Origin: Verrucomicrobiota bacterium | Lineage (GTDB): Bacteria > Verrucomicrobiota > Verrucomicrobiia > Limisphaerales > UBA11320 | Assembly: GCA_016199985.1 (NCBI GenBank) | Contig: JACQFQ010000037.1 | Location: 1-64,000 of the forward strand | Direction of reading: 5' to 3' | DNA length: 64,000 nucleotides | Shown: one piece after another, positions 22,392-30,073 of the stretch | Layout: each line of letters opens with the position of its first letter | How positions within the stretch are numbered: the stretch's first letter is position 1 | The notes under the pieces: model-generated | Database searches by the model: none | Told to the model about the DNA's origin: nothing | The model's input: only the letters and a program-made list of their open reading frames with translations | Translations under genes and position numbers: made by a program

Positions 22392-23945
22392 ATGTCCCAA
22401 CAACTCGTTCAAAAACTCTGGAACTACTGCAACATCCTCCGGGATGACGGCCTCTCCTATGGGGACTACCTCGAGCAGCTGACCTTTCTGCTGTTCCTCA
22501 AAATGGCGGATGAGCAGTCGCGTCCGCCGTTCAATAAACCTTCGCCTATTCCCAAAGGGAAGGATTGGTCGGCGTTGCTGGCCAAGGATGGCGACGAGTT
22601 GGAGATTCACTACCGCCACACGCTGGAGGAACTCGGCAAGCGGTCGGGCATGCTCGGCATCATCTTCCGAAAGGCGCAGAACAAAATCCAGGATCCGGCC
22701 AAACTACGTCGACTCATCGTGGACCTCATCGACAGGGAGCAGTGGTCTTCGCTCTCTGCCGACGTGAAGGGCGACGCCTACGAGGGCCTTCTCCAGAAAA
22801 ACGCCGAAGATGTGAAAGGCGGCGCGGGCCAGTATTTCACGCCGCGCCCGCTCATCGCCGCGATCGTTGACGTGGTTGCGCCGCAGCCGGGTCAGGCGAT
22901 TTGTGATCCAGCGTGCGGCACGGGTGGCTTCCTGCTCGCGGCGCATGATTACCTGGCGAAACATCACGCGCTCGATCGGGCACAGAAGAAGAAGCTCAAG
23001 AGCGGCACGTTCTTCGGCATCGAGCTGGTGGACAGCGTCACGCGGCTCTGCGCGATGAACCTGCTGCTGCACGGCATCGGGGATGGTGGAAGCGACGTCT
23101 CGTCGCTTGACCCGGATGATAAGCGGCGGGACGCCGCTTCCAATTCTGATCTGCCCGTCGTCACCAAGGATGCGCTAGCCGGGAAGCATGGCGAATACGA
23201 GATCGTCCTGGCCAATCCGCCGTTCGGCAAGAAGAGCAGCGTGACCATTGTCAACGAGGCGGGCGAGTCGTCGAAGGAATCGCTCATCATCAACCGCGAC
23301 GATTTCTGGGCAAGCACGAGCAACAAGCAGCTCAATTTCCTCCAGCACATCTTCACCATCCTCAAGCAGCACGGACGCGCGGCGGTGGTGTTGCCGGACA
23401 ACGTGCTCTTCGAAGGCGGAGCGGGGGAAACCATCCGGCGCGAACTGCTCAAGCAGGCGGACGTGCACACGCTCCTGCGCCTGCCGACCGGCATCTTCTA
23501 CGCGCAAGGCGTGAAGGCGAACGTCCTGTTCTTCGACCGCAAACCCGCCCAGGAAAAGCCGTGGACGCGCAAGCTCTGGATCTACGATCTGCGCACGAAC
23601 CTGCATTTCACCCTCAAGGAAAACACCCTGAAGCGCAGCGATCTCGATGACTTTGTAGCGTGTTATCTTGGGAGAGTGGAAGCGGCGTCCCGCCGCTTAT
23701 CCCTGGAACCAAGCGGCGGGACGCCGCTTCCACTCTTCCGGAAGGAGAGCGAGCGCTTCAAATCCTTCACCTACGAGGAGCTGACCAAGCGCGACAAGGT
23801 GAACCTCGACATCTTCTGGCTCAAAGACGATGCCCTCGAAGAATCCGCCAACCTGCCCGCCCCCGAAATCATCGCCGCCGATATCGCGGCAGACCTCGAA
23901 GCCGCGCTGGAGCAGTTCGCGACGATTGCGGAGGATTTGAAGTAG
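22392..23945 (+). CDS. hsdM: HsdM, type I adenine-N6 methyltransferase subunit
   Basis: 517 residues. The N-terminal helical domain starts MSQQLVQKLWNYCNILRDDG. The SAM-binding motif is ICDPACGTGGFLLAA (about 170-184) and the catalytic motif is NPPFGKKSS (about 275-283), as in N6-adenine methylases. It would methylate host sites recognised by HsdS. Two in-frame REP pairs interrupt it: residues about 232-251, after LLLHGIGD, and about 429-448, between DDFVACY and RKESERFKSF; both lie in loops between conserved blocks. It is separated from hsdS by about 6.7 kb of cargo. Whether a shared transcript reaches it is unclear. Confidence 0.92.
   Translation: MSQQLVQKLWNYCNILRDDGLSYGDYLEQLTFLLFLKMADEQSRPPFNKPSPIPKGKDWSALLAKDGDELEIHYRHTLEELGKRSGMLGIIFRKAQNKIQDPAKLRRLIVDLIDREQWSSLSADVKGDAYEGLLQKNAEDVKGGAGQYFTPRPLIAAIVDVVAPQPGQAICDPACGTGGFLLAAHDYLAKHHALDRAQKKKLKSGTFFGIELVDSVTRLCAMNLLLHGIGDGGSDVSSLDPDDKRRDAASNSDLPVVTKDALAGKHGEYEIVLANPPFGKKSSVTIVNEAGESSKESLIINRDDFWASTSNKQLNFLQHIFTILKQHGRAAVVLPDNVLFEGGAGETIRRELLKQADVHTLLRLPTGIFYAQGVKANVLFFDRKPAQEKPWTRKLWIYDLRTNLHFTLKENTLKRSDLDDFVACYLGRVEAASRRLSLEPSGGTPLPLFRKESERFKSFTYEELTKRDKVNLDIFWLKDDALEESANLPAPEIIAADIAADLEAALEQFATIAEDLK
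23086..23142 (+). repeat. Inverted REP pair in hsdM, first site
   Basis: Units 23086-23108 and 23121-23142, coding G-S-D-V-S-S-L ... K-R-R-D-A-A-S-N. The first unit reads AGCGACGTCTCGTCGCTT: both sides of a stem pair have changed, G:C to A:T, relative to the consensus AGCGGCG...CGCCGCT. Confidence 0.85.
23676..23733 (+). repeat. Inverted REP pair in hsdM, second site
   Basis: Units 23676-23698 and 23711-23733 are perfect inverted copies of the 23-base consensus, read here in a different frame from most pairs (V-E-A-A-S-R-R-L ... S-G-G-T-P-L-P-L). The perfect match suggests a recent insertion. Confidence 0.9.
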
Positions 23946-24031
23946 CAACTCTCACAAAGGTCTGTGACCCGCTCATCAGAGGCGCAGAAAACTCAGGAAA
24001 ACCTCATGCCTCGGATTTGATCCATATGGGT

Positions 24032-25018
24032 TCAACGTCCCCAAAAGTCTTCAAGATACTCCTCGATGATCATCCTCAGCGGAGGTGGCTGCGGAAGGCC
24101 AAGGGCCGTGGCTCGTGCTCCGTCCACCGCTACGGGCCAGTTGTCTACGATGCCCTGGATGCGGGGATCGAAGGCCTCCTTGATCGGCCCCAGCGTGATG
24201 CCTCGATCCTGTGCGACTTGTCGAAGAACGGATTCCGCGATGCGGGGGGTGACCGTGTGCGCAGGCAGCCCGATGGCGCGGTCGGCGCCCAGGCGCGCGG
24301 CCGACAGCTCATGCAGTTCAATGAGGGACTCGATCACCGTGCGATAGCCGGTCATCGGATGACACTGGTCGCGGCGAACAGGCAGCAGGCAGGGTTCCCC
24401 GTTGAGCGGTTCGCGGAACATCCCGCTGGCCCAGCTCGAGGCTGCCGCGTTGGGTTTGCCGGGACGGATGATGACCGTGGGGAGGCGTGCCGAGCGACCG
24501 TCAAAATGGCCCTTTCGCGAGTGGTCGTTGACCAGCAGTTCGCAAATGGCCTTGGTCATCCCGTAGGTGGTCTGCGGCGTGAGCTTGGTGACGTCGGTGT
24601 TGGGGTTCTGCATGGCTTCGCCTCCAAAACAGGCAATGCTGCTGGCGAAAACCAGGCGGGGGCATCCGGGCAGGGCGCGGGCGGCTTCGAAAACGTTGCG
24701 CCCTCCGTCCAGATTGACGCGCAAGGCGTCATCGAAGCGTTGCTCACATTCACCGCTGACCATGGACGCAAGATGAAAAATGGCGGTGGCCGAGTGGGCG
24801 CCGACAGCGGAGTAAACGGTTTCCCGGTCGCTGATATCGCCCACCACCTGCCTCACGCGAGGGTCAGGGGGAGAGTGGGTGAAGTGCGCATCCAGCAGAA
24901 CAATCTCACCGATGGTCTCCGCGGTCCCGGATGGGCCGGTAAGGACACCGCGTCGAAGCAGCTGGTCACACAGCCGTGAACCCAGGAACCCGCCTCCGCC
25001 TGTGATGATGACTTTCAT
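24032..25018 (-). CDS. denD: DenD-like NAD-dependent epimerase/dehydrogenase
   Basis: 328 residues of the extended SDR fold. The Rossmann motif is ITGGGGFLGSRL (5-16), the catalytic pair is in TTYGMTKAI (Y-x3-K), and the later segment VIIRPGKPNAAASSWASGMF followed by REPL is characteristic of the D-erythronate dehydrogenase (DenD) branch. It would oxidise a four-carbon sugar acid such as D-erythronate with NAD. It is divergent from the dehydrogenase at 25073, with about 54 bases between them. The kinase and decarboxylase of the usual pathway are not in the window, so the exact substrate is open. Confidence 0.75.
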   Translation of the reverse strand: MKVIITGGGGFLGSRLCDQLLRRGVLTGPSGTAETIGEIVLLDAHFTHSPPDPRVRQVVGDISDRETVYSAVGAHSATAIFHLASMVSGECEQRFDDALRVNLDGGRNVFEAARALPGCPRLVFASSIACFGGEAMQNPNTDVTKLTPQTTYGMTKAICELLVNDHSRKGHFDGRSARLPTVIIRPGKPNAAASSWASGMFREPLNGEPCLLPVRRDQCHPMTGYRTVIESLIELHELSAARLGADRAIGLPAHTVTPRIAESVLRQVAQDRGITLGPIKEAFDPRIQGIVDNWPVAVDGARATALGLPQPPPLRMIIEEYLEDFWGR

Positions 25019-25072
25019 GCGTTCTCAGGGACAGGGTTTGCAATCGGCCCGCGCTTCATTTGGAATGACCTC

Positions 25073-25957
25073 GTGAAGATGAACAACGCGCTGGCTGGGC
25101 ACAAGATTGGATTCGTCGGCCTCGGCAACATGGGCAGGGCCATGGTGCGCAACCTCCACGCCGCCGGCGCGGAGCTCATCGTGTGGAATCGCAGTGAAGC
25201 CCCGGCCGCGGCGGCGGCGGCCATGGGAATCCAACGCGCGACGACCCTTCCCGAACTCGCCAGTGAAATCGGCGACGGAGTGATTTGCATCAATCTCACG
25301 ACCACCGAGGTTGTTGAGAATGTTCTCTTCGGAGAGGGAGGGCTTGTCGAGGGCCTGGATCCACGCGCATTGATCATCGATTTCGGCACCACCGGAGTCG
25401 CGGCGACGAAGCGATTTGCGACGCGCGTCAACTGGGTGGATGCGCCCGTGTCCGGCGGACAGGTGGGCGCGGAAGCGGGCAACCTGACCATCATGGTGGG
25501 CGGAACCAACGTGGCATTCGAACGAGCGCTCCCCATCTTGGAGACCGTGGGAAGCAGGATGACGCATGTGGGCCCGGCCGGTTCCGGACAAGTGACCAAA
25601 CTGGCCAACCAGCTCATTGTCGCGCAGACAATCGACGCCGTGGCGCAAGCGTTGCGGATGGCGGAGCTAGCGGGTGTGGACCCGGGGAAAGTGCGCGAGG
25701 CGATGCTCGGAGGATTTGCCGACAGCCGCATCCTCCAACTGCATGGAGACCGCATGGTGCGACACGACTTCGTCCCGGGCGGACGTGCGGCGCTTCAGCT
25801 CAAGGATGTGCGCCTGATCTGCGAACTTGCGGAGTCTGTCGGATTGAAGTCTCCCACCCTCGACAACTGCCGCGCGCAATGGGAGCGGTTCGTCCATGCC
25901 GAAGGGCACGGCGACCTGGATCACTCGGGGTTGTTCCTCCTCTACGAACGTTCGTGA
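25073..25957 (+). CDS. Beta-hydroxyacid dehydrogenase (LtnD / 3-hydroxyisobutyrate dehydrogenase family)
   Basis: 294 residues from a GTG start; an ATG two codons later is also possible. The dinucleotide-binding motif GFVGLGNMGRAMVRNL is at about 12-27, the substrate motif WVDAPVSGGQVG follows, and the catalytic lysine is in GSGQVTKLANQL. It oxidises a beta-hydroxyacid with NAD(P). Neighbouring DenD-like and SDR genes suggest a threonate- or erythronate-type substrate, as for LtnD. No promoter motif was identified in the short divergent gap. Confidence 0.85.
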   Translation: MKMNNALAGHKIGFVGLGNMGRAMVRNLHAAGAELIVWNRSEAPAAAAAAMGIQRATTLPELASEIGDGVICINLTTTEVVENVLFGEGGLVEGLDPRALIIDFGTTGVAATKRFATRVNWVDAPVSGGQVGAEAGNLTIMVGGTNVAFERALPILETVGSRMTHVGPAGSGQVTKLANQLIVAQTIDAVAQALRMAELAGVDPGKVREAMLGGFADSRILQLHGDRMVRHDFVPGGRAALQLKDVRLICELAESVGLKSPTLDNCRAQWERFVHAEGHGDLDHSGLFLLYERS

Positions 25958-26731
25958 TCACGCGTGCATCACCTGCCCGCCATCGATGTTGATCGTCTGG
26001 CCGGTGATGTTTCGCGCATGCTCCGAAGCGAGGAACACAGCCATCGCCGCGAACTCGGAGGGAGTCTGCCATTGGCCCAACGGCGAGACCTTGCGGATCT
26101 TCTCTGCAGCCCAGCTCTCGTAGTCCTGGCGCTGAGCCGGCGGAAGGCCAGCTTGACCCGCTTTCCAGACCGACTCGTTCAGGTCCGTCTTCACCATGCC
26201 TGGCGAGAGAGTGTTGACGCGGACGCCATACGGCGCGAGGTCCTTCGCCGCGCATTGCGCAAAATTGATGAGACCTGCTTTGGCCGCGCTGTAGGGTGGG
26301 TCTGTCTGCGAGCCGATTTGGCCGGCGACCGAAACAAGAAAGAGCATCGAGCCTCTTCGTCGTTTTACAAACTGGGGCGCGAACGCGTGCGCCGCGTTCA
26401 CTGCGCCGATCAGATTGATCTCCAGGACGCGCATCCAATCACCGGGTTCCAGGTTCCAGAAAGGGAATCCAAACTTACCCGAGCCAACACCGACGGAATA
26501 CACCACATGATCGACCTCACCGACCGACGCGGCAAAGGCGCTCAACTGCGTGTAGGAGGTGACATCCCCAGTGCACATGCGCCAGCCAGAGCTGGGCGGC
26601 GCCGCCTTGTCATCCCTGTCAAAGCCGTGCACCTGGCATCCCTCCTGAATGAACGCCTCCGCGATCGCCCGGCCAATGCCGCGTGCCGCCCCGAGAACCG
26701 CCACGGTTTGCTTCGTCAGGTTCAGTTGCAT
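25958..26731 (-). CDS. SDR-family oxidoreductase
   Basis: 257 residues. Classical SDR features: AVLGAARGIGRAI (cofactor site, about 11-23), the catalytic serine in LFLVSVAGQIG, YSAAK (Y-x3-K), and a C-terminal NITGQTINIDGGQ typical of the family. The stop directly abuts the convergent dehydrogenase stop at 25957. It probably acts on a sugar, sugar acid or polyol with NAD(P)(H). Substrate not deducible. Confidence 0.85.
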   Translation of the reverse strand: MQLNLTKQTVAVLGAARGIGRAIAEAFIQEGCQVHGFDRDDKAAPPSSGWRMCTGDVTSYTQLSAFAASVGEVDHVVYSVGVGSGKFGFPFWNLEPGDWMRVLEINLIGAVNAAHAFAPQFVKRRRGSMLFLVSVAGQIGSQTDPPYSAAKAGLINFAQCAAKDLAPYGVRVNTLSPGMVKTDLNESVWKAGQAGLPPAQRQDYESWAAEKIRKVSPLGQWQTPSEFAAMAVFLASEHARNITGQTINIDGGQVMHA

Positions 26732-26941
26732 TCCGTTAGAGCATCAAGGGCCGCTGAGCCCTTGGCAAGACTGACGGGATTCTACCTCCCTGCTGGTAGA
26801 GGAATTGATCCAGAGTGTCCGGCGAGCGACTGGCCATCATCTGGTAGTTGAACGAGGTGGGGTCGAGGGAACTCCGCATATCTGGGCCGTCGTCGATCGC
26901 ACTCGCCGAGTCAGTGTTGAAGGTGTTGCCATCGCCAGCTC

Positions 26942-28012
26942 TCACTGGGTGGGATGGTTGGTGATCACCCAAAGCATGGCCGCTTCCTCACCCAACTTCT
27001 TCAGCCTTTCGAAGTAGGCGATCGTGTCTTCGTCGGACATCACCTCCAGAAGGGCATGAAATTGCCTGGATGCCGCCTGGATGGCCTCCCGGCGTTGGCG
27101 AAGATGGCCGATCTGAGCCTGCACCGTCACCCCCGAGTCCGGAAGGGTCGCCGCTGGATCCAGGCTTTGCAGGACGTCCAGTTGCACCGCGACACCGACA
27201 ATGCTTTGGAGAAGAGTGAGGGCGCCAGGAGCGTCCAGCCGGGAGCCGATGCTCATCGCCGTCCGGAGCAGCTTCTGGGCACTGGCTTCATCCCCGCGCT
27301 GGCGGTGGGTTGTGGCGGCCGTAGTCAGATCCCTTGCAAGCTCCCGGAGCGGGGCTATGTGTGGCATGAGCAAGGTTGTCTCGCTGATTGCTTTCGACTC
27401 GGCCTCGGAGTAACCAGCGCTCCGGTACGCCGCCTCAGTGTTTTGGGCCTTGTCGAGCGAGTAGTCCTGCATCGATTTCGCATCCGCCGCGAGGCATTCC
27501 TTCACCGCAAGGCTTGCCTGGCCCATCCTGAAATGATCCCGCGCGGAGAGATAGTCCGCCAAGGCATTGTCCGGGGCTGATCGCTTGAAAGTGTCGAGAG
27601 ACGTCCGATTCGATGGGGCTTGTCTGACATGCTTGGGGTCCGGACCTCCATTCACCGCGGCCGCGAGCGCGACACGCGGATCCTGCGGATGCTTCTCCAG
27701 GGCTTCACGCAGGAATGATTCATCCAACGACGCCTGATAAGCCGCGAGCAGAGCCTCGGGCTTGCGTTGGTGTTGCTCCACGAAGGCCTCTGCTTGCGCG
27801 AGGGTGAGGAGGGGTGGCGGATTCGTTTTGTCGTAGGAAAACAGGCGTCGCGCGACGGTCGTGGGTGACCCCGGCGCTGCTCCAGCAGCGCTGGGAATTC
27901 CAACCGTCTTGCCTGCCGTGACATGGGATGCCGTGGTTCTCACTTTCTGGGAGACCACCAGCGCCGCAATTCCCAGGGTGACGACCGCTCCGATAACGAA
28001 GATAGGTTTCAT
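26942..28012 (-). CDS. Membrane-anchored helical protein of unknown function
   Basis: About 356 residues from the methionine at 28012 (MKPIFVIGAVVTLGIAALVV), chosen because it places a signal anchor at the very N-terminus; an upstream frame to 28204 would add about 64 hydrophilic residues. After the anchor the protein is helical, with TPR-like pairing (AEAFVEQHQRKPEALLAAYQ and similar) and no recognised catalytic motif. It probably sits on the outer face of the inner membrane. Neighbours are an SDR gene and a gene-poor region. Confidence 0.6.
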   Translation of the reverse strand: MKPIFVIGAVVTLGIAALVVSQKVRTTASHVTAGKTVGIPSAAGAAPGSPTTVARRLFSYDKTNPPPLLTLAQAEAFVEQHQRKPEALLAAYQASLDESFLREALEKHPQDPRVALAAAVNGGPDPKHVRQAPSNRTSLDTFKRSAPDNALADYLSARDHFRMGQASLAVKECLAADAKSMQDYSLDKAQNTEAAYRSAGYSEAESKAISETTLLMPHIAPLRELARDLTTAATTHRQRGDEASAQKLLRTAMSIGSRLDAPGALTLLQSIVGVAVQLDVLQSLDPAATLPDSGVTVQAQIGHLRQRREAIQAASRQFHALLEVMSDEDTIAYFERLKKLGEEAAMLWVITNHPTQ

Positions 28013-28181
28013 AGGTTTTTCAGTTTTCGGAACGATTGTTCCGTCCACACGTTCATAACGGGGGCCCGTCGAAAGGTTCCCTGAATCTGAAGAAAAAGAT
28101 GCCTGTGTGAGCATGGATCCTGTGTCGGACTGTTTCATCTCGTTCGCGCCAACCTCCAACATGCCTCCAACAGAAAACCTT

Positions 28182-28258
28182 TGACCGCGGACAACGGATA
28201 GCAAATGGAAGACAGGACTCCCATCTTCCCATCCGTGTCATCCGCTATCCGCGGTTCA
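28182..28258. repeat. Interspersed palindromic repeat, copy 2
   Basis: Left arm 28182-28202 (TGACCGCGGACAACGGATAG) and right arm 28230-28258 (CATCCGTGTCATCCGCTATC, then CGCGGTTCA) match the 22298-22386 repeat in sequence and arm order, with a spacer of about 27 bases. It lies upstream of the anchored-protein gene. Confidence 0.65.
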
Positions 28259-29228
28259 TTCCTCCCGTTCGCTGTGACTCGAACTCACCCTAATCGCGCA
28301 CAGCTCAACCCTAAGGCGTGAGAATCGAGGAGGGTTCGTCCACCAGCGCCAATCGCCAATAGAACAGGCTTCTGGATGCTTCGACCGACTGTAAGCTTTT
28401 GGCTCCGGTTCCTTCGAACATTTCTCCTTCATTTGCCCACTGCAACAGGTCGATCGAGGATTGGAGACAACCGATGGTGAAATGGAAAGCGAGAGTGATT
28501 GCGTCGAAGCGGAGGCAGTCAAAGCCGCGGAAGTCCACGCGAAAGATGGCATCCCGGCCCCTTCTTCCGATGGATCGTCGATTGCGAGCGCCATGAGCGT
28601 GAGCAGATCAAGCGTCACTACGCAGCAGATGTCGCAGCGATGGATGCAGAGTGATTCGTCCGGAAGAGCGACGAAGAGTGGTTGGATCCCCGGTAGGACC
28701 ACCCGGCATGGAGGCGTCGACCGGCCTTGTGAGGTGGACGCGACGATTGAGGCGCAAAACTCATTCGACCAGAAGCCTCTTTTTTTGAGGCTCTACGGCA
28801 GGTGCACGTCTTGACTAATCCTGAGTTGCCGACAAGGTCCCGAGTAGGTGTTCACTTGAAGACATGCCAAGCTTCCACGCCATGAAACTCAACGAGAAGT
28901 CCGGAATCATGATGGTTCGGGGTACGCCTCCTGAAATTGAAGTGATCACCGGGATGATCCAGGTTCCTCCCGGAGGGGTTGTGGCTTACATGCGATGGCT
29001 TGGGGAGAGCGTGAAAGCAGAGTCGACACATTAATTCCGACCGTGGACTTGCTCGACACCGAGATGACCTGACGTTCATTACAGCCGAGTCGGCCGAGTC
29101 GATGTAAACCAAAGCTGGGCGGGGTGCGGGAGGTTGCTTTTGAGCCATCCCTAAGCAGCGAAGGTCCACACATCACCAGGAATTCCTTTGCCCTGTGAGA
29201 GACGGTGAGCCTAGGGTGACGCCTCTTT
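28259..29228. other. Gene-poor stretch
   Basis: About 970 bases with no convincing long gene. A minus-strand frame at 28311-28538 (WANEGEMFEGTGAKSLQSVE) and the 56-codon plus-strand ORF at 28864 are the only protein-like pieces. The ECF sigma promoter should lie near the right end. Confidence 0.4.
28864..29034 (+). CDS. Possible 56-aa small protein
   Basis: ATG at 28864 to TAA at 29032. The product has a reasonable composition (MKLNEKSGIMMVRGTPPEIE, then VITGMIQVPPGGVVAYMRWL) but no known domain, and no obvious ribosome site. Listed because it is the best coding candidate in this gap. Confidence 0.25.
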   Translation: MPSFHAMKLNEKSGIMMVRGTPPEIEVITGMIQVPPGGVVAYMRWLGESVKAESTH

Positions 29229-29981
29229 ATGAGCCGAATCACTTCCCGTGGCGGCGCGACCTTCGAGCCATCGCCTGGGTTTCCAGAAACCCGATGGAGT
29301 GTTATTTGCCGAGCCGGCGACCATCAGACCCGTGTTTCAACAAATGCCCTGGATATCCTCTATCGAGGTTACTCCTATCCTCTCTACGCCTTTCTCCGCC
29401 GTTCGGGTCATTCGCCTCAGGACGCCCAAGACTGGGTCCAGTCCTTTTTCGTCTATATTGTCGAGCACCGGGTGGTTACCAAAGCCACGGAGTCGAAAGG
29501 CCGATTTCGATCATTTCTTCTTGGCACGCTGAAGAACTTCGTTTCCAGCGAACAACGCAAAATGGCTGCTCAAAAGCGGGGGGGTGGAGAACGTCCGATT
29601 TCGCTCGATGATGAGGATGTCGAGCAACGCTATGCCCGGGAGCCGGCCGCTGCGCATACCCCTGAGACTCTCTTTGAATTGAGCTGGGCTCGAACGTTGC
29701 TCGCCCGGGCTGCAGCCAGCCTGGAGGCGGAGTATCTGGATACGGGTAGACACGCGATCTTCATCCATCTCCAGCCCTATCTGGAGAGTGGTCGCGCAGG
29801 CCTCAGTTACCGGGAAACCGCCGCCGCTCTTGGTAAATCCGAGGATGCGATTAAGTCGGGAGTGCAGCGCCTCCGCCAACAGTTCCAACATTGGTTGCGA
29901 AGCCACATTGCCGAGACCGTCATCACCTCGGCTGAGGTCGACGATGAGCTCGTTCACCTGCGCCAAGTGTTGATGAACTAA
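29229..29981 (+). CDS. ECF-type RNA polymerase sigma factor
   Basis: 250 residues. Region 2 covers about 20-100 (RWSVICRAGD, YPLYAFLRRSGHSPQDAQDW, VQSFFVYIVE), region 4 covers about 185-235 (LSYRETAAALGKSEDAIKSG) as a helix-turn-helix for the -35 element. No C-terminal membrane segment. This type is common in Verrucomicrobiota and Planctomycetota beside protein kinases, as here (convergent kinase at 30074). Likely controlled by the kinase or another partner; regulon unknown. Confidence 0.85.
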   Translation: MSRITSRGGATFEPSPGFPETRWSVICRAGDHQTRVSTNALDILYRGYSYPLYAFLRRSGHSPQDAQDWVQSFFVYIVEHRVVTKATESKGRFRSFLLGTLKNFVSSEQRKMAAQKRGGGERPISLDDEDVEQRYAREPAAAHTPETLFELSWARTLLARAAASLEAEYLDTGRHAIFIHLQPYLESGRAGLSYRETAAALGKSEDAIKSGVQRLRQQFQHWLRSHIAETVITSAEVDDELVHLRQVLMN

Positions 29982-30073
29982 AAGAGTCGGCGTGAAGTTT
30001 GTGAACAGGCTCTTGGCTGGAAGCAAGCTGCTGCCTCAGTGAGCCCTGCAATCCTCTTTGCGGTTTGGGAACA

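Noticed and set aside
12964-23733. CRISPR-like array, considered because short repeats recur
   Set aside because: The repeats are inverted pairs scattered inside genes, with no regular spacing and no unique spacers.
23660-24979. Plus-strand frame of 439 codons overlapping hsdM and the epimerase gene
   Set aside because: Its first part is hsdM in another frame and the rest is antisense to the denD-like gene.
28256-28702. Minus-strand 148-codon frame
   Set aside because: Composition is Ser/Cys-rich without pattern, and another frame of the same strand looks slightly better; neither is convincing.
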